The notes beneath the pieces are model-generated. The model was not told the DNA's origin and did no database searches. It saw only the letters and a program-made list of their open reading frames with translations. A stretch of DNA of 64,000 nt. Origin: Odontocerum albicorne. Lineage: Eukaryota; Arthropoda; Insecta; Trichoptera; Odontoceridae. A program made the position numbers and the translations under genes. The stretch covers positions 19,282,103-19,346,102 of the forward strand of contig OX463854.1 in NCBI GenBank assembly GCA_949825065.1. The letters are read 5' to 3'. Within the stretch, counting starts at the first letter, position 1. Each line of letters begins with the position of its first letter. Below are positions 23,378 through 36,005 of this stretch, piece by piece.

Positions 23378-23890
23378 GTAAATCACCCACATTCAGTTTA
23401 ATCAATTAAGGAACATTATTTTCTGAATAACCTATGGGGGAAATACCAAATATCTTATTTCGAATTAACATATGGCAGAGTATTTTCTCAGTTATGGGCC
23501 GGATATGGCTATTAGATTAGCCACATCAACAGTTTTCCTATTTCCAACTGTTGCCTTTGACACTCGGAACTAAGGAAATCGAAACAAGGCCCGGGATAGG
23601 GTACATAGTGACTCCAATAGAATGGTGTATTTGCAACAAAATAGGTGTAAAACTCAAACATTTCTTTTTATAAAATAATTACATTTTCAATCCTTTTAAA
23701 TGCTTAATATCTATAAAGAATTTTTCGAGAGTCATTTATCTGCCCATATTTACATGGCATTTGCTTATGGTGTATCCTGTTACTGAATGGAAAAGTAAAA
23801 TTTAGAAATAAGTTAAAATTATTGATCTTTAAAATAAATAAATAATTTTACAGAGGTTATGGATTTGTTAAGTATCATTATCACCATACC

Positions 23891-23960
23891 AGCATGAAAT
23901 AGAGATGTTCTTTCCACACACTCCCAAGAGTGGGTGGAAAGAACATCTCTATTTCATGCT
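23891..23960. repeat. Near-perfect 33-bp inverted repeat (hairpin)
   Basis: Arms 23891-23923 and 23928-23960 are reverse complements over 33 bases with one mismatch, separated by the 4-base loop ccaa. The arm starts 'agcatgaaatagagatgttc'. The predicted RNA would be a very stable snap-back stem. It is not bordered by an evident target duplication. Confidence 0.95.
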
Positions 23961-23999
23961 ATCCTGATATGTATATTTTGCTCTTGGCATGTTCAAACA

Positions 24000-24420
24000 T
24001 CTCATCATGCATACTCACCTTTTTTATAACATTTTTCAATCTTTCAGATTTTGATTAATTTTATAACTCTTTCCCACTGCATTTTCAATTCCTTTTATAC
24101 TACGCGAATAGATCTTTTTCATACATTTTTCAACATTCTTTTTATGTAGTCATCTCAATCCTACTTTCATCTTTTACTCTACATTTTCTTTAAATTTGTA
24201 TTCTTTCCTAATGTCCTCATTCCTTATTTTATCATACATTATTTTCTCTCACATTCTACTCTTATATAACACTCGCATTTCTGATGCATTAATTTTACTT
24301 TTATTGCTTTTTTACCACGTTCTAGCTGTATTCATATCTTACACTCTGGTCTGTCTAGATATTATACTATATAGAGCCCTCTTTTCACTCTTTTGTTAGC
24401 TGCTACTCTTTTTTTAAACA
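24000..24420 (-). mobile_element. Possible decayed LINE family L fragment
   Basis: T/C-rich plus-strand sequence with 'tctgatgcattaattttact' and 'tttattgctt' resembles the 47230-47310 part of the LINE copy just before the 37-bp minisatellite. Coding content is gone, so the call rests on short nucleotide similarity only. Confidence 0.3.
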
Positions 24421-25149
24421 TTACAAGTCATGGAGCCTTTAATAAACATTCGTAATACAGAATTGACATCATTTGGAGGATGTTATGAGATGAGCCTAGA
24501 CCATTAGAGCTTTTCTTTTAAATGTATTTTCCAATGCTTTGAAACAATTTCAGGATATATATTTACATACTATGTTGCTATCAATAAACCTATATTTATT
24601 TACCAGACTTGTCGGTATACAATATAACGCATTTAAGGCCTAAAATTCTCACTCCAGAATCAGCATGTTGAATACATTTACACAAGTGTTTATTTATAAA
24701 TTAAAAATCCATGGTGACATTACGCATTCTTGTTTGACACCTTTTTTGAATTTGAACCAATCATTAAATATTTGATTAATTCTTACATATGCACTACTAT
24801 CCACATACAATGATGCAATAATATATATATCAATTTGTTGTGTAGTCTATACTTGAATAGTTACTTGCATAGCTTCTTTGTGTTAAATATAATGTAGAAA
24901 TGCAGTTCGGGTGACAATACATTGAATATACGAGTAAAGGCAGATTGACTAAATAAAACTACAATGGGATTAAGTGAGTTAATGTGTAACAGAAAAATTA
25001 AGGAAGTTATGGTGAATCGAATAACTTAAATTGTCTTTCAAAATTCAATTCACTTAAATTTTGAAAGAAATTTTATGGAGTTTTGTTAAAAATGTAAGGA
25101 TGTAGAGGAAGTTAACATAATGGATTATACTATGATACAGAAGTTTTAC

Positions 25150-25430
25150 ACCTGACATATCTACTAGTAAGGTGGATGAAATTTATGATAGATTAATATC
25201 TGGAGTGCTCTGTGAAAAAAAAACCAATTAAACTGGGGGAAAGAATATATCAAACCATTGCAAGGCCAGCTCTTCTCTACAGCTTGGAATTTCAGACCAT
25301 GTATGACTCTTAAAAGAAGAGAGTGAATACTACAAAAATGTAAATTGCTGTGAGAGTTACGCTTCGAGATACAATTAGAAGTTTACATATTCGATGAAGC
25401 CTAGTTATGTTATTACCATACGATGTTATT
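25150..25430 (+). mobile_element. LINE reverse-transcriptase C-terminal fragment
   Basis: Plus-strand frames read KVDEIYDRLISGVLCEKK, then KLGERIYQTIARPALLYSLE. This is the conserved 'GVLCDRKIPxKLKxKxYKTxIRPALLYGxE' segment behind the RT domain of non-LTR retrotransposons. Stops and a shift break it, and no ends were found. Confidence 0.6.
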
Positions 25431-25990
25431 ACCATAGAAGAGAAAATAATAGAATAAATTTTCCACCATATGGATATATGATGAGACCTGAAAACCTCAT
25501 TGTCAGGTAAGATAAGAACCTCCAATAATCACTAAATCAACAGGGAAGCTTTAAAAATATGTAGATGTCACAACAGCGAAGAATACTACAAATTAATGAA
25601 CTGTCATAGAATGATATCCAAAATAGAAGAAACATAGTTTGCCAATAAGAACAGCCCCTAATAGAGCATAACTCATGATTTGGGGTAATGTGAAGAAAAA
25701 TAAGAAGACTTGATTTACTGTAACTTTAATCCTTTATTTATCACATCACATTGTTTTGAAATACTCCAATATTTTAATGTCAAGTAACACAACAGAAGGT
25801 GGATTGACAATTTGTTACCAAATAATTGAATATTATTATTTCTATTTATTCTGAGAGAAATTGATCAAGTTTTATGAAATCCACATTTTTATTTTCTCTC
25901 TGAATCGATGCAATGATCATAAATGTCACTATGAAAAAAATTGCAATCCAAAATCGGATGTTGTGATTAGTATTCTAATGATTATCATGC

Positions 25991-28830
25991 TTAACACTTG
26001 CCGTACGGTGATGGATAGCGAGTGATCATGACTTATATTTTATTTAATTTCTCGAAATATACTGCTTGCAGGGTCTTCATACTTTATGTATTCCTCATCG
26101 AAACCTCTATGATTTGAATGATGTCATTAGGAAACAAAACATTCATAGTTAATTCAACAGAAATTAATGATTTTAAATCGCGAATTGACGAAATGTCAAA
26201 CACTCATTCTTTTTTGACAGTTCTTATAGCGCCCGTTCCAGGGGTCGTCACCAGTTTTATAATCCTGATTGTTATTTTTAATTTTTATCTGGTATGTTTT
26301 TTCTATTATCATTTTTTATCTGGTATGTTATATTGTACTTGTATTACTCTTTTTATAATAAATGTACATTTTATTTATTATTTCATTTTCAAAAATATAA
26401 TAATTGAGATGGCGGGAAATATCGACGGCGATGATAGCGATTTGGAATTTAAGGCGACAGGCAATATATCAGAATCAGAAGATTTTGTCGAGGTACAGGA
26501 TGAAGTATATTCTGATTTGGAGACGAGTGAAGAAGACGAAGAAATATTATTTACATCAAAACATGGATTCGAATGGAGTTCATTACGAGTACCACCTCAA
26601 TCTTCGAGGCATCGGTCGGGTATCAAATATTCTCATCGAAGATTCTGGACTGAGAAATTCAAGTATAAATGTACATTCATAAAAGATATGTGTTGTCTGT
26701 TTGTAAATGAAGAGGTGGTAAAAGTGATGTTTAAGAAACAAATCGTCATTTAAATCGAATTCATTCAGAAAAGAACCAACCAATATCAAAAGACGAGTTA
26801 TATGAATTCATTGGAATATTGCTCGCACCTGGCAGAAATCGAACACGAAAGCTATCTTTGAGTGAATTGTGGATAAGTGAAAGTCCCTTTTGCCAGTCAT
26901 TTTTCACAACAGCTCTGTCTCGAGATAGATTCATCTATATTTACAGTCATATTCGTTTTGATGATAAAGAAACCCGAGAAGAGAGATATCAGGGTTTTTT
27001 CAGATAAATTAGAACCAATTAAATGGATTTCAAAAATGTTTATGGATATGTGCAAAAGCAATTATTCTCCATCTTCGAATATAACTGTAGATGAACGTTT
27101 GCCAAACTTTAGAGAGAATTGTTCATTTCGCGTGTACATGAAGTCTAAACTTGGTAAATATGGCATCAAAATCTGGGTTGCTGCCGACTGCGGCGGCATA
27201 TGACGCATAACAAATTTACAGGCTTATTCTGGTATGATAAATAATCGTAGAGAGAGATAAATCAAGGTAACTGAGTAGTTATAGAAATGGTTCAACCGCA
27301 GTATGGCACGAACAGGAGGATAACCACAGGTATTTTTATTACCTCCATCAAATTAGCCGATAATCTTTTATTAAAAGGTTTAACTCTAACTGGCACGCTT
27401 CGAAAAAATAAAAGAGTAATCTCACTTGAATTTATACCGTCTAGAGAGAAAACAATCCATAGTAGCTGAAAATAAAATACTTGTTTCGTGTGTACCACAA
27501 AAAATAAAGCAGTATTATTATTATCCACTCAATTCAATGATGCAGAAATTGATTATTCAGAAAAACAAAAGCCACTATAGTAATTATACATCATTATAAT
27601 AATACGAAAATTGGAGTAGATACGGGAGACCAAATTACTTGAGAGTACTCTTGCTCAAGGTCAACGAGAAGATGGCCTTTCCGTCTTTTTATGGAAATTA
27701 TAGATATGGCTGCATTGAATGCATACCTCTTATGGATAGACAAATATCCAGAGTGGAAACAAAATAATTAATACCACCGAAAACATTTCACAAGAGAGTT
27801 AAGTTTGGAATTGGCAATGCCCAATATCTTAAAAAGGAAAAATAGCAACAACAAGATGCTTTTAATACAGTTTTAACATATTGTGGCGAGTCAATATCCG
27901 AAACATTAGTATTATAAATAATACCCTGTTGGCACCCCGTGAGGTCCTCAAAAGAGGAAGTTGTGGGTTTTATTAAAAACATTCGAGAAAAAAAACCAGG
28001 CTATTCTGCAATATTTGTCAAACACCTGCGTGTTTAGTAAGTAGAATATATTAAAAAAAAAAGTGGTTTCATGCCCCAATTGCGATAACTTTCTCCACAG
28101 GATTAAACTTTGATTATATGATATGTTTGTCCTATTTTCAAATTTTCTGTAGTGTTTATATTTTCCAAATTGCATATATTTTATTGATTTGAATTTCGTG
28201 TTTGTTTATATATAATTTTGAATTTCGTGTTTGTTTATACTATATAAATTTCTCGCCCTAAAACCTTGATTTTTGACCGAACGACGCAGCGTAAAAATAA
28301 TATTCTTATAGAAATGCCTTTCTGTTTTAGCTCTTATTTTATCATTTCTTACCTTTATTTTATATTATTCGACATTTTATTACATAATAAAATGATGTTT
28401 ATAGCTAATAACAAAAAATAACCTAGCAGATTTTGCATAATTTTAATTTGAAACATACATGTTTAGTGTACCCTCAGTGTCCAACGCCGTTACTGGCGTA
28501 ATTTTTTAGCACAGTAAGGGAAGTGTTAAAAGGTTGGAGACCTCTTTTCAGTCATGCGCATTCTGAACGTTGCGCAGACCGAACGACGCAGTGGGAAAAT
28601 TATATTCCTATAGAAATGTCACTTCTGTTTCAACTATTATTTTATCATTTCTTACACTTATTTTATATTATTCGACATTTTATTACACAATAAAATGATG
28701 TTTATAGCTAATTAAAAAAAAAACTAATAGATTTTGCATAATTTTAATTTAAAACATACATTTTTAGTGTACCCTCAGTGTCCAACACCGTAACTGGCGT
28801 AATTTTTTAGCACAGTAAGGGAAGTGTTAA
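25991..28830 (+). mobile_element. Decayed piggyBac-family element with duplicated right end
   Basis: The left end is TTAA (25991-25994) followed by cacttgccgtac. The inverted partner 'gtaagggaagtg' plus TTAA occurs twice, at 28526-28529 and 28827-28830. About 250 bases before each right end (roughly 28276-28525 and 28579-28826) are near-identical direct repeats starting 'accgaacgacgcag'. Internally, plus-strand frames from ATG 26409 encode an acidic piggyBac N-terminus (DGDDSDLEFKATGN, SDLETSEEDEE). Frameshifted transposase pieces follow: ELYEFIGILLAPGRNRTR, SNITVDERLPNFRENC and ADNLLLKGLTLTGTLRKNKR. It is older than the 16105-18600 element and a different family, since the terminal repeats differ. 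Confidence 0.85.
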
Positions 28831-28839
28831 TGAGTATTC

Positions 28840-29750
28840 TGGCATCCTGAATATCATTTTGTGGGATTCCGGATTGGTTTTATTTCAGACCTTTTTGTAC
28901 TGGTGCATGTATTGCACAAAAGCTCTACTGTTTGGTATCACATGTGTATCATGTTTCCGCCAATGGTAACTGTCTGGTGATACAACCTTTGTATATTTTC
29001 GTCAATCATTATTGGCTGAAGGCACAACCATTTTATTTTTTCAGTCATTTTATTTTTCGACCAGAATGCAGGGGTCCCCAACCTTTATCAATGAAGGTTA
29101 CATACATTTTCTTAAGTATATGGCGGCGAGGATGATAAAAAAAAGAAAATAATGTGTGGACGACTTTTATTACAAAAGAATACAATAAACAAAAAGTACA
29201 ATTATTATATTATATACAATTATAATAAAGTCATAATAACAAATGTTTTTGGTTAAAAATATTGAGATGTTTGTTGTTTTTTTTAATTTTTGTGATTTTC
29301 AGTTTTATGTTTGAAGTACCTATCTTTTAATTTTCTTGTTATTCTTTATCGATATTATATATTTCATTTTGAAGTATATTTATTCTCATAAGTAAGTACT
29401 AAAAATATAATTTGTTCTGATTGTATTTCATACGCAACCACAATTATTCTTACAAAGGGTGCTCGAAAGAAGCCACCGATATTTTAAATTTTTTTTTTAA
29501 TTTATCATTTACTTCACATTTATTGCACTTTTTCACAAATATTATATAAGGTGAATCGGGGTAAGTGCATATACGGGATAAGTGCATCTAAGCCTTCCAA
29601 CTTCCATAAATATTATAGCTGGCTTACATAAATTGGATATAAACATGAAAAAAGATCCGACCTATAAAACACATTATTTAATATAATGAGCATACGTGTA
29701 TTTATACATAAAGGATTGAAGTATGCTCTTTATGTATAAAAATACATCAT
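28840..29750. other. Intergenic DNA with a possible hAT-type end
   Basis: AT-rich sequence. At 29069 'caggggtccccaacctttat' resembles a hAT terminal end like that of the MITE at 42525, but no partner end was found. At 29555-29600 'cggggtaagtgcat' and 'cgggataagtgcat' form a close pair of direct repeats, possibly a transposon terminus. Confidence 0.35.
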
Positions 29751-29759
29751 CACTATCGT

Positions 29760-29990
29760 GGTATTAAGTAAGATGAAGAAGAGCACTATGAGATGGTTTG
29801 GGCATGAAGACCAAATGAATAAAGGAAGACTGACAAATATACAGTACAAATGTGAGTGGAAGGTATGCCAGAGGAAGATCAAAAAAAGTGTGGATCAAGT
29901 GAATGAAATTTTGAAATAAGCAAATGTAAGAAACCAGAGAAATTGTATGAGAAGGTGTATAGATGTAGAGGAGGTGAAATAAGTGTCATA
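29760..29990 (+). mobile_element. LINE family L fragment (RT C-terminus)
   Basis: Plus-strand frames read LSKMKKSTMRWFGHEDQMNK and then RLTNIQYKCEWKVCQRKIKK, WIK..NEILK, ending with KCRRGEISVIIVII. It matches the copy at 55580-55910 closely at nucleotide level ('agtaagatgaagaagagcac'). Broken by a frameshift and stops. Confidence 0.75.
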
Positions 29991-30966
29991 ATAGTAATAA
30001 TCAAGACCATAATGAAAACCCCTTTAGATATCCAAGTGAGCAAGTTTTCAAAGACTTTGGCGTTCTGAGCATAAGACAAATTTTTATAATGAAAATGGTT
30101 CTCGTGATTTACAAACACTCTGGAGTTCATAGGATGATTGGTCACATTTATCAAACCAGGAACAATAGTGGAAAGAATATGATATACTCAGTGTTTAAAG
30201 GATGAACACTTCTTTTGGCCAAAGGCATTGTATATCTTTAGTACTTAAAACGTATCATTGCCAGATGAATGGACATTATTTACTAATTTAAAGCTCAAAT
30301 ACACACTGAAGGAATTACTTTTTTCTCAAGGAATTGTTGAGTCGGCAAAAATGCTGTTGCACATTAAGAAATATATAATGGTGGGGATCTTATTTTTTTT
30401 ATTGGTTGTTGCGCTAAAGTGCATAATTTTTAGTAAAATATTTGTACATCATATACCAATTCATGGTTGTTGTTTTTGGTATCTTGCTATTGTTTTTTTT
30501 GTTCCGTGAACTATGAAAGTGGCTATCTGATCTATATCTAGATTTTGTTTTTTTTTTATGTTCTTTTCAGTGATGAGAGCATTTAATTGACACATGTGAT
30601 AGGTCGACTTAAAACAGAAATTCCTAATTAATCAGTCAGCATGTCTACTGTATTTGAACATAGTAATTTAGCATGATGGGGGAAGGTGAATGTGTTTTTT
30701 ATGATTATTGAAATGTATGCCTTTAAACTCCTACTATGTTATTAGTGTATCTTTCCTTGTCATGTAAAATAATTAAATAAAAAAAAATAGGAAAATCTGG
30801 AACTCGGTCCTTTCTGCTTACTCTGATAATGAAACGGCATAATAGTATGTATGTATCAAAACGGCAAGATAGTTTTTATCAACTGAGAGCGGGCTGTATT
30901 TATTATCTACGTTCCGGAAATTTGAGGTCAAAATATTGTTTTTTTTTAAACATATTTTTACAGTTA

Positions 30967-32153
30967 CAGTGGAACCTCTCATAACGAGAATAATTCGTTC
31001 CAGAATCTTACTCGTTATGTGGAACACTCGTTAAGCGAAACAATTTTTCCCATATAAATCAATGTAAAATACGATAATGCGTTCCATGCCGAAAAAAATA
31101 CTCTTTTTTTTTTTAATTTTAACGTTTATTCAAATAAAATTACATACTTATAAATTGTTAAGAAGCGTAACAACCTGGAATGCGATTTCGATTTGCAAAA
31201 ACCAATAAAAAAATCGAAATAACTAGTTTTTTATTTATGAATTTATGACAAATAATTAATTCTTTTTTACTAGAAGTAAAATCCGGTAACCCTCAGAATC
31301 TACGAGCTTCTTATAGTCGCTGATGAAGTTCTCTGCTGCCTTTGTGTCAGAGCTTGCTGCTTCACCGTGCCTCACAACGCTGTGGATGCCGGTTCTTATC
31401 TTAAATTTCTCGAACCATCCATGACTTCCCTTAAATTGTACTTCTTTTTCGGCAGTTGATGATCCTGGAGTCTTCTTAACGAGGTCGGCAAAAATAGCTT
31501 TCGCCTTCTCACAAATGATGTTTTCGTTAATAGTTTCGCCTTGCAACTACTTTTCGTTTACCCATATGAGAAGCAACCTTTCAACATCATCAAGAATAGG
31601 TAACCGTTTCGTAGACATTCTTGACACTCCCTTTGAAGCATCTATCTTCTTAATTTTGTCCTTGTTCTTGAGGATAGTGCAAACCGTTGATGTAGACCGA
31701 TTGTACGAGTATGTGCGCGCTAGATCAGCCACGCTCACACCTCGTTCTCGCTTTTCAATGATTTTACGTTTCATTTCTACAGTTACTTTTATTCTCTTAT
31801 GGCTGTCTTCTTGTGGCTTTTTCTTCAGGGACATTTTTGCAAGGGTTATTAAACTTTACACAAAAAAAATTACAAATAATGTCTGAACACAAGTTTGGAA
31901 AAATGTGTGATCACATGTGACACTAACGTGCTAGCGGAACGAGTGCTAACCAGAGACTGACGCACTGGCGCGGAAGTCCCGGCTCACAAGTGAGTGACGT
32001 GAAGATGGGACTTCCCCTTTCTGCGTCACTCGTTATGCGAAAAGTTGCTCGTTAAGGGAGCATTTTTTTCACAATCTGTTTAGCTCGCTATGCGAATTAC
32101 TCGTTATGAGAGGTGTTCGTTATGAGAGGTGCTCGTTATGAGAGGTTCCACTG
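30967..32153 (-). mobile_element. Internally deleted Tigger/pogo-type element
   Basis: The terminal inverted repeats start 'cagtggaacctctcataacg' and mirror exactly at the right end, flanked by TA on both sides (30965-30966 and 32154-32155). Subterminal copies of the same 'ctcgttatgagagg' word recur three times at the right end. The ~1.2-kb body carries only the DNA-binding half of a Tigger transposase on the minus strand. Confidence 0.93.
31256..31834 (-). pseudogene. Tigger transposase DNA-binding half (CENP-B-like)
   Basis: Read from ATG at 31834. The first 95 codons hold a CENP-B-type N-terminal helix-turn-helix (RIKVTVEMKRKIIEKRERGV, SVADLARTYSYNRSTSTVCT). One in-frame stop at about 31547-31549 is followed by a second frame with the CENP-B central DNA-binding region (KAIFADLVKKTPG, FKGSHGWFEKFKIRTGIHSV). 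The frame ends at 31256 before any DDE catalytic domain. Loss of the catalytic half by internal deletion makes it non-autonomous. Without the stop it would be a DNA-binding-only product. Confidence 0.88.
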
Positions 32154-32559
32154 TATAAGTTTTGTTAGATGGCATAGCTAGAAGGATGTAACTGGGCATT
32201 TTCATACAAAAAGTGATTAGTTTCCTGCATTATCATTTAATAGTATTTTCTTTTAGCTTCATTACAGATATCTTCCATAATTAATCATCACACAAAAGGT
32301 CTTAATTGATAACAACTTACATTGTGTCCCTACTGGTCTAGTATGTGCAAGTATTTTTAAGATTTGTCAGCTATTATACCCATTCTGATATGCTAAGTTG
32401 TACTGTATTACACTTTCTTTTTATACTCGTACAGTACATTACATGACAAATTTATTGCCATATACCAATGTCTTATAACCGATTTAAAGAGGGTTCAAGT
32501 GAAAACTAGACTTGAACCGTTTAAAAAAAATGGATACAGAAGGGAATCAAACTCGCGAC

Positions 32560-32615
32560 TTCAAAGTTGGAAGACAGACGTTACAACAACCAGGTTACGG
32601 TGATCGTAATTTCAT
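32560..32615 (-). repeat. tRNA-derived SINE-like fragment
   Basis: Minus-strand reading gives 'gtaacctggttgttgtaacg' (A-box-like), then 'gtcttccaac' and 'gcgagtttgattccct' (B-box-like). This layout is shared with 33868-33935. Confidence 0.45.
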
Positions 32616-32754
32616 TCTAGCATACTCTAAAGCGGTAAATTTCTATCTTTTTCTGCATCATCCTTAACACTTGCAGCTCTGCATTTTAAATTTTTTGTTT
32701 TGAATATCCATAATAAATACAAAAATATTATTAAATTACATGTACACCATCACG

Positions 32755-32970
32755 CCGTCTCCCTGTTCGGGTAGGCAGAGAGGAGAGACATCCTGGCTTT
32801 TTTATTATGATACACATCAGCTTCTATATTCATACACCTTCTTGTACGACTAAGATTTCTCTGATGATCACATTACCTTCTTTTAAAATGTAATTCACTT
32901 GATCCAACAATACTTTCTTTGATCTTCTGCTACTCCTTCCACTGACATTTGCAATTTAGTCTTTCTTCAT
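32755..32970 (-). mobile_element. LINE family L 3' fragment
   Basis: The left end is the reverse complement of the family's 3' signature (on the minus strand 'ctctctgcctacccg..cagggagacggcgtgatg'). The remainder, on the minus strand, matches the C-terminal coding end of the copy at 55640-55830 ('gttggatcaagtgaattaca'). No intact frame. Confidence 0.7.
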
Positions 32971-33867
32971 TTATTCATTTCACATGTTATTAAATTAATG
33001 AATAAATAAGGAAACAAATAAAAACCATTTAAATATTGCTAACATTTTTTTACATAATAACAATCTCAGCTCAAATTCATTACCTTTTCAATTCAGTTGA
33101 AGTACCATTTTGAACCAAAAACATATGAGAACAAAAAGTAACTAAAACATAAATAAAAAATTTGAAAAATATTTTATTTTAGGTCAATTAGTGTTCTACA
33201 CCAGTTATACTCCTGAGTGTAATCATAGACTTCCGAGTACCACTAAAACCCTCAGGAAGTAAGTTTTAAGAATAAGTTACTGAGGGTTTTGGTTGTACAA
33301 TTGTTTATCTAAAAGAAAAACTTTTCTTTTCTTACTTGAAAAATTTCTCTTTTTTTACTTGACTTATCTCAAAAACTATACTTTTTTATGAATGTGCTTC
33401 AATTATTTTATTCCAAAGGCACTTTTAGCATTGGTTCGAGTCAATGCTGTATGTGACATCTATGAAAATTATCAATAAAAAAAATGTATCTAATGATGTA
33501 ACTATTTAAATAAAATATTATGTTTAACTACTTTAAGAGTTGATAATTCCCTTTGTGACATTGGTTTCAAGCTACCAATTTGAACATAATCATAATATAA
33601 TATATCTATACTAAAAAGCTATCACAAAAGTACGTGATTTAGGTGACAAATAAAGAAAGATTAAACGTTAAAAAATCCATCATGTGCTTAGACATGTGTA
33701 ATATAATACTGACACATATAAAATAAAAATTTGAATTAACTTCATTACACTTTTGTTGTATAAAGTACAATCTGATGGGTTTATAGCTAAGTTGCAATGT
33801 TTTCTAATCAACCAGAAACATTTAAACTTCAGTGAAGACCTGACTGGAATCCTTTTTACTAACCTAT

Positions 33868-33935
33868 AGGATTTGATCTTGCAACCCTTAGGTTGGAAGA
33901 CATGTGTCTCTACCAACTAGGCCATGGAAGGAGTT
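33868..33935 (-). repeat. tRNA-derived SINE-like head
   Basis: On the minus strand 'tggcctagttggtagagaca' is a very good A box. 'gtcttccaacctaagggttg' then leads to 'gatcaaatcc', a B-box-like end. The two boxes are spaced as in tRNA-derived SINEs. The 3' body was not delimited. Confidence 0.55.
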
Positions 33936-34908
33936 ATTATTGCACCTTGTCACAGTAAACTTTTAATAGAAACAACACGTGAGTTACAAAATAAAGGATT
34001 TTTTAAATACTAAAAACAGTGTATCAATTTATTTTCACAAAACTGGCTTAGTTGAATCATTTTTCGAATATTTAAAACTGTTAAAAACATAATGTAGAAT
34101 TCCCATGAAGCCAGTAGAGAGTGAAGCATACTTTTCAACCATAACGAGATTTAAGTATTTTTTGAGAAACACAATGACTATCATATTGAATTAGTAAAAT
34201 GTATCTTAATCAATTAAAGTTTTACAAGAGGCAATGAGGGCAGTGTAGACCATATCTACAAATAGACAACCAAACAATTTTTTTATACATCACCAGCTAG
34301 TATTTACCACTGAGGGCTATCACATTTCTAGAATTTAATCTTCACAGTGGCCATCATTTTCTGGGTTTCATGATTTTTTTTCATCATATGAGTAGACCAT
34401 AAAAGCAGATTGTTTTCTGATATCTTCATATCACTTAGTTACTCTATATTTTTTACTGTTATAACTGTATTTAAAATATTTCCACTGTATTGAATACAAT
34501 TTGACAAGCTTATTACCATATCTTTCAACCAATATAATTGTGCGGACATATGTTATCTGGATGTTATAGAGGAACAGTTCAGCAAATTTCAACGAATACT
34601 AAATATTTGTGGATGTTTCAATTTCAACCTAAGAAAATACGACCATATCACACCTTACCTCATAAATCCCACAACTGGTTGAATGTGAGAAACTGTCGAA
34701 ATGCTCAGGTCTTGTCCATTCCATATTTATTTATTTATTTTTTCAAAACAGGCTTAGCCCAATTACTTTGAAAAATACAAGACATTAAAAAAGAAGACAA
34801 ATTACATAGACAAAAAATTAAAAAATTATATAAAATAAAAAATAATGCATATGCATACATACAAGTATATTACACACAAACATATGATACACATATATTC
34901 ACAGTCAC

Positions 34909-35770
34909 TTAAGTATGTTGATGAGTGCTTTCTAACGCGCTTAATCTAAGAAGAAAATTTACTTTTGCTTTTGGCATTGTGATATGAAATATGTCAATAT
35001 CCGAAGCAGTCCCGTTCAGAAGAGTTAAGGCCCTTCCAACAGGCATAGCGGCTGGAAGACCCGTTCTTGCGTATGTTATTGAGAACAGTTCTTGCCGGCG
35101 CAGTCTAGTGTAATTGTTAGGAACATTTAACGCTAATCTTTGTAGTAATGCTGAACAGCTTACAACTCCTCGAACGAGTTTGACAACGTATACCAGGAGA
35201 CGCAGATCTCTTCTTATGCTCAAGAAGTTATACCCGTGCATGCCCTTATAATCTTCTTCTTCTTCTTAAACTTTCTGTAGACTCTCAAGAGTCTGTTACT
35301 GCAGGATTGTCCTGTGATGCTGAGCTCCAGCTATCTCTCCATCGTTTCGGGGGTCTCCCTGGCGGACGCCGTCCATCCGGCACCCCATGCAGAGCTATGT
35401 ATGGAATTCTTGTGGAATTCATTCTCTGTACATGTTGGTACCAGTATTGTCGACGCTGTCGTCCCCATCTGACCACATCTTGGACCTCACAGACCTCTCG
35501 GATTGGGGTGTTCCTTACACGATCACGTAAAGTCTTCCCAGCAATAGCGCGCAGAGTTCTCATTTCCGTTGTCCTTAGCATACTTTTTGTCCTGACAATG
35601 TCCGCCCTCGCTTCGATGCCATATGTGAGGATAGGTCGCACACAGGTCTTATAAATGCGTACCTTGCTATCCGTTCTCATATCTTTATTCCTCCATATGA
35701 CATCTCTCAGGCAGCCTGCCACAACTGCAGCTTTATCTACCTGAGGCCTTACTTCTCTGGGGAGGTCATG
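34909..35770 (-). mobile_element. LINE reverse-transcriptase C-terminal fragments
   Basis: An open 145-codon minus frame (35285-35722), extending in frame upstream to about 35770 (VRPQVDKAAVV), reads MAGCLRDVIWRNKDMRTDSK and then RIYKTCVRPILTYGIEARAD. Further on it reads RQRRQYWYQHVQRM and PDGRRPPGRPPKRWRDSW. This is the typical region behind the RT domain. Downstream, 34909-35241 (ALNVPNNYTRLRRQELFSIT, then RALTLLNGTASDIDIFHITM) resembles the C-terminus of a different non-LTR RT group. The two pieces may therefore come from two elements. Confidence 0.75.
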
Positions 35771-35809
35771 TCCTTACCTATCTTGCTGGTCCCTTATATC
35801 TTGTCAAAA

Positions 35810-36005
35810 ATGTCAAACAACTTTTCAATCATGCACTCGTATTCCACTCCAGCATAGATTGCCTTTTGGCTTTTATGGTTCACCGCTCTTCAATTTTCCC
35901 TTTGTCTTTTACTGTATATGCAGTTAGAGTCTGGAACCAACTACTGGCTAATCTAAGATTCACGTCATTGTTGACGTGCTTCAATAAGCTAATTAAAAAA
36001 CATTA
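35810..36005 (+). mobile_element. LINE reverse-transcriptase C-terminal remnant
   Basis: The plus-strand frame reads FPLSFTVYAVRVWNQLLANL, then FNKLIKKHYI. It resembles the 'xVWNxLPxxLR...FKxxLKxHYL' end of CR1/Jockey-like reverse transcriptases. It faces the opposite way to the 34909-35770 fragments. Short and degenerate. Confidence 0.45.

Noticed and set aside
26118..26408. N-terminal part of the 211-codon ORF in the second piggyBac
   Set aside because: Only the part from ATG 26409 resembles a piggyBac N-terminus. The upstream hydrophobic stretch is chance reading of AT-rich DNA.
33868..33935. Possible functional tRNA gene on the minus strand
   Set aside because: A and B boxes are present but no acceptor or anticodon stem pairing could be drawn. 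A SINE head is the better reading.
35307..35654. 115-codon plus-strand ORF
   Set aside because: Shadow of the LINE RT C-terminal frame on the minus strand (35285-35722).
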